DNA from: Actinoallomurus spadix
Lineage (GTDB): Bacteria > Actinomycetota > Actinomycetes > Streptosporangiales > Streptosporangiaceae
DNA: 64,000 nt
Assembly: GCF_024055725.1 (NCBI RefSeq)
Contig: NZ_JAMXMX010000004.1
Coordinates: 335,328-399,327, forward strand
Reading direction: 5' to 3'
The translations under genes and the position numbers were made by a program. Position 1 is the first letter of the stretch, and the number at the start of each line of letters is the position of its first letter. Shown piece by piece: positions 52,967 to 61,148 of this stretch. Below the pieces are notes generated by a model, which was not told the origin of the DNA, did not search any database, and saw only the letters and a program-made list of their open reading frames with translations.

Positions 52967-53679
52967 GCGCCGGTGTGATCGTGATGTGGGCGCACTCGCG
53001 CTCGGCCTCGACGGCGTTCCTCCGCATGATGATCGAGCGCGGTGACGTCGCCGTCCTGCACGAGCCCTTCCTCGCCCTGACCGAGGAGGGCGAGGTCACG
53101 GTGCCGGCGGCGGACGGCGGCCGGGCGACCGCCCGGTCACCGGAGGAGCTCCTCACCCGGCTCACCGACCTCGGCCGGACCCGGCCCGTCTTCGTCAAGG
53201 AGGTCGTCGACTACGACTACGGCCTCTCCCGCGAGCGTCTCGCCGCGCTGACGCACACCTTCATCGTCCGCGACCCGAAGCAGACGATCAGCTCGCACTA
53301 CGCGGTGAAGCCCGCGGTGACCTGCGCGGAGATCGGCTACGAGCGGCTGTACGGCCTGTTCGAGGCCGTACGGTCCGCCACCGGCCGCGTGCCGCTCGTC
53401 ATCCGCGCGGAACACCTCGTACGCGACCCGGAGACGGTGGTGAAGACGTTCTGCGCCTACACCGGGCTGCCGTTCCTCCCCGAGGCGCTCGCCTGGGACG
53501 CCGGCGAACGGCCCGAGTGGCGGCGGACCCGTGAGTGGCACGTCGACGCGAGCCACAGCACCGGCTTCACCGACCGCCGGAAGACCTATCCGGTCACGGT
53601 CGACAACGACACCACCCTCAAGTCCTACTACGACCACCACCTGCCGTTCTACGAGCGACTCGTCCAGCACGCGTTCTGA
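52963..53679 (+). CDS. PAPS-dependent sulfotransferase family protein
   Basis: This is a 238-residue cytosolic sulfotransferase. VIVMWAHSRSASTAFLRMM at the very N-terminus is the 5'-phosphosulfate loop, and FIVRDPKQTISSHYAV near 100 is the 3'-phosphate site with the conserved Arg and Ser. GTG 52963 is chosen because it keeps the first beta-strand and overlaps the preceding stop as GTGA; ATG 52984 would begin inside the strand. It should transfer sulfate to a hydroxyl or amine of a small product. Sulfotransferases are known companions of natural-product encapsulins. Confidence 0.85.
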   Translation: MSAGVIVMWAHSRSASTAFLRMMIERGDVAVLHEPFLALTEEGEVTVPAADGGRATARSPEELLTRLTDLGRTRPVFVKEVVDYDYGLSRERLAALTHTFIVRDPKQTISSHYAVKPAVTCAEIGYERLYGLFEAVRSATGRVPLVIRAEHLVRDPETVVKTFCAYTGLPFLPEALAWDAGERPEWRRTREWHVDASHSTGFTDRRKTYPVTVDNDTTLKSYYDHHLPFYERLVQHAF

Positions 53680-53691
53680 GCAGGAGCAGGC

Positions 53692-54570
53692 ATGACGACA
53701 GAGACAGTGCCGGCGCAGGCCACCACCCCCGGTCCGCTGCGGCAGTCCCCCGGGCGGTTGTTCGCGGCGGCCTTCGCGGCCGACCCCGGGCGCGCCGAAG
53801 TGCGGTTCGACTACACCATCACCGAGGCGCACGAGCCAACGAAGGACCGGCCGCGGCTGACCGTCCGCAACCTGCTCAGGGTGCGCCCGGTCGACGTGGA
53901 CGTCGTACGGTTCTGGACCGAGACGCGCCCGGACCCCCAGGACGCGGGAGCGGTGCTCGACGCCGAGGTGCGCCGGGAGTCGGCGTTCCGGTTCGGCATG
54001 GCCGAGGCGGGCGTCCACCCGATCCGGGCCTGGGTGCAGATCCCCGAGGGGCTCGCCGGCGACCCGGACGCACTCGCCGAGTTCCTCGACTACCGGCTGC
54101 TCGTGCGCCTGGCGACCGCGGAGAACCAGGCGCTGACGAACGGGCCGTACGGCCTGATCAACCACCCCGACATCGCCCGGATCGCCTACCGCGACTACGT
54201 CACCGGGGTCCTGACGGCCTGCGACGAGATCGAGCAGACCGGCGCCACCCCGCACGCGATGATCGTCAACCCGAACGACTTCTACCACCGCCTGCTCGGC
54301 CGGGACGGGCTGCTGGCGGAGCTGGCCACGAGCAACGGCATGAAGATCAGCCGGAACCGGTGGGTGCCCCCGGGCACGGCCCTGGTCGGTGACATCTCGG
54401 TCGGCGCCCGGCTCCTCGACGCCCGCCGCTCCGTGATCCGCGTGGCGGAACCGCCGCCGGGGACCTTCGCGCGGCCGGGCGTCGCCGTCTGCGCCGAGGT
54501 CTACGAGGGCCTCGCCGTGCTCCTCCCCGCGCTGTTCTACCTCGTGGTCCCCGAGGGCGCCGCCGCATGA
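53692..54570 (+). CDS. HK97-fold encapsulin-like shell protein (family 3, natural-product type)
   Basis: The 292-residue protein reads as an HK97 major-capsid fold without phage neighbours. An E-loop-like strand pair is at residues 38-75 (DYTITEAHEP, NLLRVRPVDV). A long spine helix is at EFLDYRLLVRLATAENQALT near 125. The A-domain has YVTGVLTACDEIEQTGATPH and MIVNPNDFYHRLLG, and WVPPGTALVGDIS and VAVCAEVYEGLAVLLPALF form the final strands. These match capsid landmarks (NPxD, PxGTxLVGDF, ExxxGLxVxxPxAF). No portal, terminase, protease or tail gene is nearby; the neighbours are biosynthetic. Encapsulins form hollow shells that sequester enzymes. It starts 12 bp after the sulfotransferase and overlaps the MFS gene by 4 bp. 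No classic cargo-loading peptide was recognised. Confidence 0.8.
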   Translation: MTTETVPAQATTPGPLRQSPGRLFAAAFAADPGRAEVRFDYTITEAHEPTKDRPRLTVRNLLRVRPVDVDVVRFWTETRPDPQDAGAVLDAEVRRESAFRFGMAEAGVHPIRAWVQIPEGLAGDPDALAEFLDYRLLVRLATAENQALTNGPYGLINHPDIARIAYRDYVTGVLTACDEIEQTGATPHAMIVNPNDFYHRLLGRDGLLAELATSNGMKISRNRWVPPGTALVGDISVGARLLDARRSVIRVAEPPPGTFARPGVAVCAEVYEGLAVLLPALFYLVVPEGAAA

Positions 54571-55721
54571 GACCGGGTTTCTACCGCCCGTACGCCGCGA
54601 TGTTCGGCGGGATCTTCTGCTGCCTGCTCGGCGTCGGGGCGTCGCTCGCCACCCTGCCCTTCTACGTGCTGCGGGAGCTGCACGGCGACAAGGTCGAGGT
54701 GGGCGTCGTGACCGCGACGATCGCCGTCGCCGCGGTCGTCACCCGGCCCATCGCGGGGCGGCTCGGCGACCGCCACGGCTATAAAGTCGTCATGCTGGCC
54801 GGCGCGGCGATCTGCGTCCTCGCCGGCGCGGGCTACTACGCCGCCCGTGACGTCCCGGTCCTGGTCGCCGTCCGGGTCCTGCACGGCATCGGTGAAGGCA
54901 CCGTCTACACCTCCGGCGCGGCCTGGCTGGTGCGCCTGTGCCCGCCCGAGCGGCGCGGCCGGGTCGTCGGGCTGTACGGCATCTCGATGTGGCTGGGGAT
55001 CACCCTCGGCGCGCTGTTCGGCACGGTGGCGATGCGGGAGAGCGGGTTCCCCGCCGTCTGGGGCCTGTGCGTCGCGGTCGGCGCGCTCGGGTTCCTCGTC
55101 GTGTCCCTCCGGGAACGCCCGGAGCAGGCCGCGACCACGGCGACGGCCCGCGCCGCCATCCTGCCGGCCAGCACGGTGCTGCCGGGCATCGCGCTGTCAC
55201 TGGCCGCCCTCGGCTACGCGGCGCTGTCCTCGTTCGTCGCGCTGCACATGGCGGCGCGCGGCGTCTCCGACGGGATCGCCGGGCTGAACGCCTACGGCGT
55301 GACGTACGTGGGCGTCCGCCTGGTCATCGGCAACCTGCCGGACCGGCTCGGCGCCCGGCAGGTGGCGTTCTGGTCGGCGGTCGTCGAGGCCGTCGGGCTG
55401 CTGATCGTCGCCGTCGCCACGAACCTGGTCACGGTGATCATCGGAGGGCTCGTGATGGGAGCGGGCCTGTCCCTGCTGTTCCCGGCGCTCGCCCTGCTCG
55501 TCATCAACCGTACGGAGCCGGCGCAGCAGGGCGCGGCGCTGGGCGGCTTCACCTCGTTCTGGGACGTCGGGCTGGCGGTGGGCGGCCCGTTCGCCGGCCT
55601 CATCGCGAGCGCGTCCGGCTACCCGGCCGTGTACTGGGTGATGATGGCCTGCGCGGTCGTGTCGGCGCTGCTGTCCTGGACGACGAACCCGCAGCGGAGG
55701 CCGGCGATGCAGGAGCCGTGA
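54567..55721 (+). CDS. Major facilitator superfamily exporter
   Basis: The protein has 384 residues and about 12 TM helices. GRLGDRHGYKVVMLAGA after TM2 is the MFS motif A, and RVLHGIGEGTVYTSGAAWL in TM4-5 resembles the drug/proton antiporter motif. The ATG overlaps the encapsulin-like stop as ATGA, so it is translationally coupled and is probably the exporter of the operon's product. It is the last gene of the operon; the next gene starts about 200 bp on with its own ribosome site. Confidence 0.88.
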   Translation: MRPGFYRPYAAMFGGIFCCLLGVGASLATLPFYVLRELHGDKVEVGVVTATIAVAAVVTRPIAGRLGDRHGYKVVMLAGAAICVLAGAGYYAARDVPVLVAVRVLHGIGEGTVYTSGAAWLVRLCPPERRGRVVGLYGISMWLGITLGALFGTVAMRESGFPAVWGLCVAVGALGFLVVSLRERPEQAATTATARAAILPASTVLPGIALSLAALGYAALSSFVALHMAARGVSDGIAGLNAYGVTYVGVRLVIGNLPDRLGARQVAFWSAVVEAVGLLIVAVATNLVTVIIGGLVMGAGLSLLFPALALLVINRTEPAQQGAALGGFTSFWDVGLAVGGPFAGLIASASGYPAVYWVMMACAVVSALLSWTTNPQRRPAMQEP

Positions 55722-55918
55722 CCCCGTTCCCGCCGCATTCCTGACGCGTTCTCCGCCGCACCGCCGCGGGCCGGCCGGCGCGCTCGCGGGCCGCAGTTCG
55801 CGGGCAATCCGCGAACTACCTGTGCGTTCCCTTGGGGTTCCCCGCCGTGAGACGGGGCATTGCGTGGTTGACCCCCTCGCATGTCCCGAAAACGGCACGG
55901 AACTCGAGGAGGGCACCG

Positions 55919-57208
55919 ATGACAGAAGCGGCTCAGCGGACGCGTCAGCAGGAGCAGCGCGAGGAGCAACGGGAACGGTCCCAGCGTGGTCGGCGTGAGG
56001 AGCCGGCGGAGGGCACCGTCGGCATCGTCCTGGCGGGGGCCGGCGCGCGCGGCGCGTACGAGGCCGGGGTGATGTCGATCCTGCTGCCCGAACTCGACAA
56101 CCGGGGCTACCGGCCGTCCGTCTACGTGGGCACCAGCGCCGGCGCCATCAACGCCGCGCTCTTCGCCTCCCTCGCGCATCTCGACGCCACCGAGGCCGCG
56201 GAGCGCGCGCTGGCGATGTGGCGGTCGGTGCGCCGGAGCATGGTCTTCAAGCCGGTCCTGCCGTCGCTGCCGTTCGCGGCGATGCGCTACCTGCTCAGGC
56301 TGGGCAACGTTCCCGTCCCGATGACCGGCGGCCTGCTGGACACCCGGCCGCTCGGCACGGCGCTGGCCGGCATGCTGAACTGGCGGGACCTGCACAAGAA
56401 CCTGCGCACCGGGGCGGTGCAGGCCGTGGCCGTCGCCGCCACGGCGAGCCACACCGGGCGGACGCAGATCTTCCTGGAGAGCTCGAACATCCGCACCCCC
56501 GAGCCGGACCTGATCCGCGCGATCGACTACGTCGACGCACACCTGACGCCCGAGCACGTCATGGCCTCGGCCGCCATCCCGGTGCTGTTCCCCCCGGTGC
56601 GCATCAAGACCGAGGAGACCGACGGCTGGTACATCGACGGCGGCGTCCGGCTGAACGCGCCGATCGAGCCGGCGCTCGAGCTCGGCGTCGAACGCGTCGT
56701 CGTGATCGCCACCGACCCCGGCCGGCGGCTGAAGAGGCCGATCCGCGACCACGCGGGGATGCCGCCGACCGTTCAGGACACGTTCGCCCAGCTTCTCAAC
56801 GGCGCGCTGGTGGACTACATGATGGAGGACCTGAACACGCTCCGCGACATCAACCAGCTCGTACGGGCCGGCGGCACGGGCGTCATCAGCCGGGGCTCCG
56901 GCCGTAAGTACCGCGTCGTCGACTCCCTCTTCGCCGGACCGGCTCCGGGCGACGTGGACGAGCTGGGACAGCTCGCCACCACCGTCCTGTCGACGGGCAT
57001 GGCCGGGCTGCGCGCCCTCCAGCACCCCGAGCTGCGCCTGCTCAGCACGCTCATCGGGCCGACGATGAGCCGGGGCGAGCTGATGAGCTACCTGATGTTC
57101 GAGCAGGAGTTCATCGACCAGGCGATCGAGCTGGGCCGCCGTGACGCGCTGCGCGTCCTCGAGCCCGCCAAGGGCAAGGACGGCGACATCTGGAGCCTTT
57201 GCGACTAA
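55919..57208 (+). CDS. Patatin-like phospholipase
   Basis: This is a 429-residue Ser/Asp dyad acyl hydrolase. The N-terminal 30 residues are a highly charged Gln/Arg/Glu stretch (coiled-coil-like). The oxyanion loop GAGARGAYEAG is near residue 37, the nucleophile VGTSAGAIN near 70 and the catalytic Asp in IDGGVRLN near 239. The C-terminal 100 residues are helical and unassigned. Such proteins release fatty acids from phospholipids. ATG 55919 has GAGGAGGG upstream. The stop overlaps the convergent MarR gene by 4 bp; a strong hairpin follows. Confidence 0.88.
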   Translation: MTEAAQRTRQQEQREEQRERSQRGRREEPAEGTVGIVLAGAGARGAYEAGVMSILLPELDNRGYRPSVYVGTSAGAINAALFASLAHLDATEAAERALAMWRSVRRSMVFKPVLPSLPFAAMRYLLRLGNVPVPMTGGLLDTRPLGTALAGMLNWRDLHKNLRTGAVQAVAVAATASHTGRTQIFLESSNIRTPEPDLIRAIDYVDAHLTPEHVMASAAIPVLFPPVRIKTEETDGWYIDGGVRLNAPIEPALELGVERVVVIATDPGRRLKRPIRDHAGMPPTVQDTFAQLLNGALVDYMMEDLNTLRDINQLVRAGGTGVISRGSGRKYRVVDSLFAGPAPGDVDELGQLATTVLSTGMAGLRALQHPELRLLSTLIGPTMSRGELMSYLMFEQEFIDQAIELGRRDALRVLEPAKGKDGDIWSLCD

Positions 57209-57714
57209 GAACTCTTCGGATCACGTCCCGGAAGCAGCCCACCCGGTCGGCCGTGTGGGCTGCTTCCGCTTTTCCGGCCGCCGCTCCCCGGGGCGTCGTC
57301 CAGCACGGACAGCAGTTCGATGAGGCTGTGACGCTGGTCGGCGGACAGGGGCGCGAGCAGGTCCTCGCTCGCCTGCCGGCGGGCCTGCCGCATCTCCTCC
57401 CGTACGGCCAGTCCCGCGTCGGTGAGATGCAGCCGGATGGCGCGCCGGTTCGCCGGGTCGACCGCGCGCCGGACGAGGCCCGCCTGCTCCAGAGCGTCGA
57501 TCACGGTCGTGACCGAGCGGGGGACGACGCCGAGCCGGTCAGCCAGCTCGGTCATCCGCAGCGGCTCGTCGCTGCGGGTGATCACGCGTAGCGCCCGCTC
57601 CTGGGCGGGCGTGAGCCCCAGAGGGGCGAGCCGGGCCAGCTGAGCCCGTCGCAGGCGCTTGGTCAGCCGCTGGAACAGGTCCGCGAGCTGCGCCGACGAC
57701 TCCTCTTGATCCAT
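57205..57714 (-). CDS. MarR-family regulator of the adjacent ABC exporter
   Basis: The MarR protein has 169 residues from ATG 57714 (ATG 57726 is possible). The winged helix-turn-helix is seen in MTELADRLGVVPRSVTTVID near residue 65 and the wing in RRAVDPANRRAIRLHLT. The C-terminal 25 residues (GSGGRKSGSSPHGRPGG and following) are Gly/Ser/Pro-rich and are encoded by DNA that also forms the patatin terminator hairpin, so the tail is likely dispensable. It is divergent from an ABC exporter gene with a palindrome in between, a common drug-sensing arrangement. Confidence 0.88.
   Translation of the reverse strand: MDQEESSAQLADLFQRLTKRLRRAQLARLAPLGLTPAQERALRVITRSDEPLRMTELADRLGVVPRSVTTVIDALEQAGLVRRAVDPANRRAIRLHLTDAGLAVREEMRQARRQASEDLLAPLSADQRHSLIELLSVLDDAPGSGGRKSGSSPHGRPGGLLPGRDPKSS
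57230..57272 (+). terminator. Rho-independent-like terminator inside the 3' end of the opposite MarR gene
   Basis: GGAAGCAGCCCAC (57230-57242) and GTGGGCTGCTTCC (57255-57267) form a perfect 13-bp stem with a 12-base loop, followed by GCTTTT. It sits 22 bp after the patatin stop and lies within the last codons of the convergent MarR gene. Confidence 0.75.
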
Positions 57715-57735
57715 ACCGGCGAGCATACCGGTGCA

Positions 57736-57768
57736 AACTCACACTGAGTGCGACACAGTATGAGTGTT
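57736..57768. promoter_or_regulatory. Probable MarR operator between marR and ABC exporter genes
   Basis: AACTCACACTG (57736-57746) and CAGTATGAGTG (57756-57766) are inverted repeats matching at nine of eleven positions around a 9-base spacer. They lie in the AT-richer 95-bp gap between the divergent starts 57714 and 57809. An overlapping GTG start at 57764 for the exporter was rejected because it would place coding sequence over this site. Confidence 0.55.
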
Positions 57769-57808
57769 ACTCTGTTATCGCCATTGCCGGTTGAATCGTG
57801 AGGCGCCG

Positions 57809-59623
57809 TTGAACTCCCACTCTCCCGAAGGCGATCGCCCCGCCCCTCCCCGCGTGCCCCTGCGGCGGGTCGTCCGCCTGTTCGCGCCGTACCGCTGGAG
57901 CCTGGCCTTCGTCGGCCTGCTCGTCGCCGCGTCATCGCTGGTGTCGCTGCTCAACCCGTTCCTGATCCGCGAGGTGATCGACGTCGCGCTGCCCCGGCAA
58001 CGCGTGGGCCTGCTCACCGTGCTGGCCGCGGGCATGATCGTCGTCTCGATCGCCAACAGCTGCTTCAGCGTGTCGCAGACGTACGTGTCCACGAAGGTCG
58101 GGCAGCGGGTCATGCACGACCTGCGCACCGCCGTCTACGCCCACCTGCAGCGCATGTCGCTGGCCTTCTTCACCCGCACCCGCACCGGTGAGGTCCAGTC
58201 CCGCATCGCCAACGACATCGGCGGCATGCAGGCGACGGTGACCACCACCGCCACCACGCTGGTGTCGAACCTGACGACCGTCGTCGCCACGGTCATCGCG
58301 ATGGCCGCGCTGGACTGGCGGCTGACGCTCGTGTCGCTGATCATGATGCCGGTCTTCGTGTGGGTCAGCCGCCGCGTCGGCCGGGAGCGCCGCCGCGTCA
58401 CCCGGGCCCGCCAGGCGCAGCTCGCCACGCTGGCCTCGATCGTCCACGAGTCCCTGTCGGTCAGCGGGATCCTGCTCGGCCACACGATGGGCCGTTCCCG
58501 TACGCTCACCGACGCGTTCGCCGCCGAGTCGGCCACGCTGTCCGACCTGGAGGTCCGCGCGAACATGGCGGGCCGCTGGCGGCAGTCCGTCATCCAGATC
58601 GTCATGTCCTCGATGCCGGCGGTGATCTACTGGGCGACGGGCCTCACCGGCCGGAACGGCCACATGCTGATCTCCATCGGGACGCTCGTGGCCTTCACGA
58701 CGCTGCAGCAGAGCCTGTTCCGCCCCACCGTGCAGCTCCTCCAGGTGGGCGTGGACCTGCAGTCCTCGCTCGAGCTGTTCGGCCGCATCTTCGAGTACCT
58801 CGATCTGCCCGTCGACGTCGCCGAGCCCCAGCGTCCCGCGCGCGTCGGCGGGATCCGCGGCGACGTACGGCTCCGCGCCGTCGGATTCCGGTACGCGGGC
58901 GCGGCGGACGACACCCTGCGCGACGTCGACCTGACCGTGCCCGCCGGGAGCAGCCTGGCGGTCGTCGGCGAGACCGGCTCGGGGAAGACGACCCTCAGCT
59001 ACCTGATCCCCCGGCTGTACGACGTGACCTCGGGCAGCGTCACCATCGACGGCGTCGACGTCCGCGACCTGTCCTTCGACGACCTCTCCCGCGCCGTGGG
59101 CGTCGTCTCGCAGGAGACCTACCTCTTCCACGCCTCCGTCGCGGAGAACCTGCGGTTCGCCAAGCCGGACGCCACCGACGCCGAGCTGGTCGAGGCGGCG
59201 CGCGTCGCGCAGATCCACGAGCATATCGCCGCGCTGCCCGACGGTTACGACACCGTCGTCGGCGAACGCGGGTACCGGTTCTCCGGCGGGGAGAAGCAGC
59301 GCCTGGCGATCGCGCGGGCCGTGCTGCGCGACCCGCCGATCCTCGTGCTGGACGAGGCGACGAGCGCGCTCGACACGCGGACCGAGCGGGCCGTGCAGGA
59401 GGCGATCGACGCGCTGTCCGCCGGGCGCACCACGATCACCATCGCGCACCGGCTGTCCACCGTCCGCGGCGCCGACCAGATCGTCGTGCTCGACGACGGG
59501 CGCGTCGCCGAGCGGGGCACGCACGACGGGCTGCTGGCCCTCGGCGGCCGCTACGCCGCCCTCGTGCGCCGCGACGCCCGCCTGACCGCCGACCCCGGGG
59601 CGATCGAGGCCCGCTCGGCCTGA
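57809..59623 (+). CDS. ABC multidrug/lipid exporter, TMD-NBD fusion
   Basis: This 604-residue half-transporter works as a homo- or heterodimer. The membrane domain (about 20-310) has six TM helices, with the TM2-3 loop SRIANDIGGMQATVTT. The nucleotide domain has Walker A GETGSGKTTLSYL near 386, Q-loop VSQETYLFHASVAENLRF, signature FSGGEKQRLAIA near 490, Walker B ILVLDEATSALD near 512 and H-loop IAHRLSTV. TTG 57809 follows GAGG at good spacing; GTG 57764 is the alternative. It is probably repressed by the divergent MarR. Confidence 0.9.
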   Translation: MNSHSPEGDRPAPPRVPLRRVVRLFAPYRWSLAFVGLLVAASSLVSLLNPFLIREVIDVALPRQRVGLLTVLAAGMIVVSIANSCFSVSQTYVSTKVGQRVMHDLRTAVYAHLQRMSLAFFTRTRTGEVQSRIANDIGGMQATVTTTATTLVSNLTTVVATVIAMAALDWRLTLVSLIMMPVFVWVSRRVGRERRRVTRARQAQLATLASIVHESLSVSGILLGHTMGRSRTLTDAFAAESATLSDLEVRANMAGRWRQSVIQIVMSSMPAVIYWATGLTGRNGHMLISIGTLVAFTTLQQSLFRPTVQLLQVGVDLQSSLELFGRIFEYLDLPVDVAEPQRPARVGGIRGDVRLRAVGFRYAGAADDTLRDVDLTVPAGSSLAVVGETGSGKTTLSYLIPRLYDVTSGSVTIDGVDVRDLSFDDLSRAVGVVSQETYLFHASVAENLRFAKPDATDAELVEAARVAQIHEHIAALPDGYDTVVGERGYRFSGGEKQRLAIARAVLRDPPILVLDEATSALDTRTERAVQEAIDALSAGRTTITIAHRLSTVRGADQIVVLDDGRVAERGTHDGLLALGGRYAALVRRDARLTADPGAIEARSA

Positions 59624-59657
59624 GCACCACCCGCCCGCGCCGGCGAGCCCGGTCAGG

Positions 59658-60275
59658 TCACGCGGTGGCGGCCACGGAGTCGTCGGTCGCCGTGGCCCGG
59701 CGCGGGTCCTGCCGCATCCCGGTCCACCGGTGGGCGGTCGGCAGTTCGAGCCCGAACTGATCAAGCGTGCGCGCGACGATGTGCTCGACGACGTCGGCGA
59801 CGGTCGCCGGGTCGTTGTAGAAGGTGAGCACGGGCGGCAGGATCGTCGCGCCCATCCGGGACAGCGCCAGCAGGTTCTCCAGGTGGATCGTCGACAGCGG
59901 CGTCTCGCGGGCGAGCAGCACCAGCCGCCGGCGTTCCTTGAGCGTGACGTCCGCGGCCCGGCCGATCAGCCCGTCGGCGTAGCCGGTCCGGATGCCGGCG
60001 ACGGTCTTCATGCTGCACGGTGCGACGATCATGCCGTCCGTGCGGAACGATCCGCTGGAGATCGCCGCGCCCTGGTCGTCCGGCGCGTAGCCGACGTCGG
60101 CCAGGTCGGTGACCTCGCGCACGGTGTACGGCGTCTCCTCCGCGATGGTGGCTCGCGCCCAGCGGCTCACCACCAGGTGGGTCTCCACGCCGAGATCACG
60201 CAGGGCGGCCAGGAGGCGCACGCCGATGATCGCGCCGGTGGCCCCCGTCATGGCGACGACGAGTCGCACGGCCAC
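59658..60275 (-). CDS. ubiX: UbiX-family flavin prenyltransferase
   Basis: This 205-residue protein starts VRLVVAMTGATGAIIGVRLL, the UbiX FMN/dimethylallyl site, with LVVSRWARATI near 36, GSFRTDGMIVAPCSMKT near 76-92 and LKERRRLVLLARETPLSTIH near 112-132. UbiX makes prenylated FMN for UbiD-type decarboxylases. Both key signatures (SxxxPCSMKT, RETPL) are intact. It lies seven bases after a divergent paralog on the same strand. No UbiD is in the window. Confidence 0.88.
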   Translation of the reverse strand: MAVRLVVAMTGATGAIIGVRLLAALRDLGVETHLVVSRWARATIAEETPYTVREVTDLADVGYAPDDQGAAISSGSFRTDGMIVAPCSMKTVAGIRTGYADGLIGRAADVTLKERRRLVLLARETPLSTIHLENLLALSRMGATILPPVLTFYNDPATVADVVEHIVARTLDQFGLELPTAHRWTGMRQDPRRATATDDSVAATA

Positions 60276-60282
60276 CTCCCGT

Positions 60283-60918
60283 TCAGGGCGTTCCGGTGTG
60301 CTCGCGGCGGGCGGGTGTGCTGACGCCGTCCCAGCGGTACCGGTCGGTGCGCTGCAGCCCGAGCAGCTGGAGCAGGCGCTCGACGAGCTCGTCCTGCAAC
60401 TCGGCCAGCGTCTCCGGCACGTTGTAGTAGGTGGGGATCATCGGGTAGACGATGGCGCCCGCCTCGGTGACCGCGACCATGTTGCGCAGGTGGGCGAGGT
60501 GCAGCGGGGTCTCCCGCAGGCAGAGCACGAGCCTGCGGCGCTCCTTGAGGGTGACGTCGGCGGCGCGTTCGATCAGGTCGAGCGCCAGCCCGTGGGCGAT
60601 CCGGCCGAGGACTCCGGCGGCACACGGGAGGATCACCATCGCGTCGGACGGGTAGCTCCCGCTGGTCACCGGGCCGGACAGATCGGCCGGATCCAGCATG
60701 CGCACCTTCGGCGACGCCGCGCCCAGCGCCTGAGCGACCGAGTCGGGGTCCTCCCGCGTGCCGAACTCCAGCGCCGCCAGTTTGCGGCCGTTGGCCGACA
60801 CGAGGAGGTCGACGTGGGTGACCCGGTCATCCTCCTGGAGCGCGGCGAGCAGCCGCTTCGACGCGCCGACGCCGCCGGCGCCGGTCACCGCGACCGTGAT
60901 CCTCCGGTCTTCCGGCAT
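60283..60918 (-). CDS. Second UbiX-like flavoprotein (diverged paralog)
   Basis: This 211-residue paralog of the downstream ubiX shares LKERRRLVLCLRETPLHLAH and the N-terminal ITVAVTGAGGVGASKRLLAA, but the first loop is GAGGVG instead of GATGAI and the middle motif is SDAMVILPCAAGVLGRIAHG, lacking the CSMKT Lys/Thr. The substrate may therefore differ or the pair may form a mixed complex. ATG 60918 has GGGGGAG upstream. It is the first gene of a two-gene operon. Confidence 0.8.
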   Translation of the reverse strand: MPEDRRITVAVTGAGGVGASKRLLAALQEDDRVTHVDLLVSANGRKLAALEFGTREDPDSVAQALGAASPKVRMLDPADLSGPVTSGSYPSDAMVILPCAAGVLGRIAHGLALDLIERAADVTLKERRRLVLCLRETPLHLAHLRNMVAVTEAGAIVYPMIPTYYNVPETLAELQDELVERLLQLLGLQRTDRYRWDGVSTPARREHTGTP

Positions 60919-61148
60919 GAGGTCCGCTCCCCCGTGAGCGCAGCGATAAGCCTCCGAGGGAGGCCGACCTCGCAAGACTTCCCGCACGTGAGACGGCGAA
61001 AACCTGCCGCCCGCCGGGGCCCGGACCGTCGGAGCGCACGAAAATGGCCGACTCATGACAAAGCTCTTGACTCGCCCTGAATGCTGGCATAAGAACAGGC
61101 GACAACGTTGTCATCGCCCTGGCTCCCTCCGCGAAAGGGCAATCGAGG
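60919..61148. promoter_or_regulatory. Divergent promoter region between the ubiX pair and GH92 gene
   Basis: A 230-bp gap separates divergent starts. No gene is supported. ATGACAAAGCTCTTGACTCG near 61055 contains a TTGACT -35-like element for the rightward gene, with AT-richer CATAAG near 61090. No clear operator was seen. Confidence 0.35.

Noticed and set aside
53692..54570. Prophage capsid gene
   Set aside because: The fold is capsid-like, but no phage packaging, tail or integrase genes are nearby and the gene is embedded by overlap in a biosynthetic operon, so an encapsulin is the better reading.
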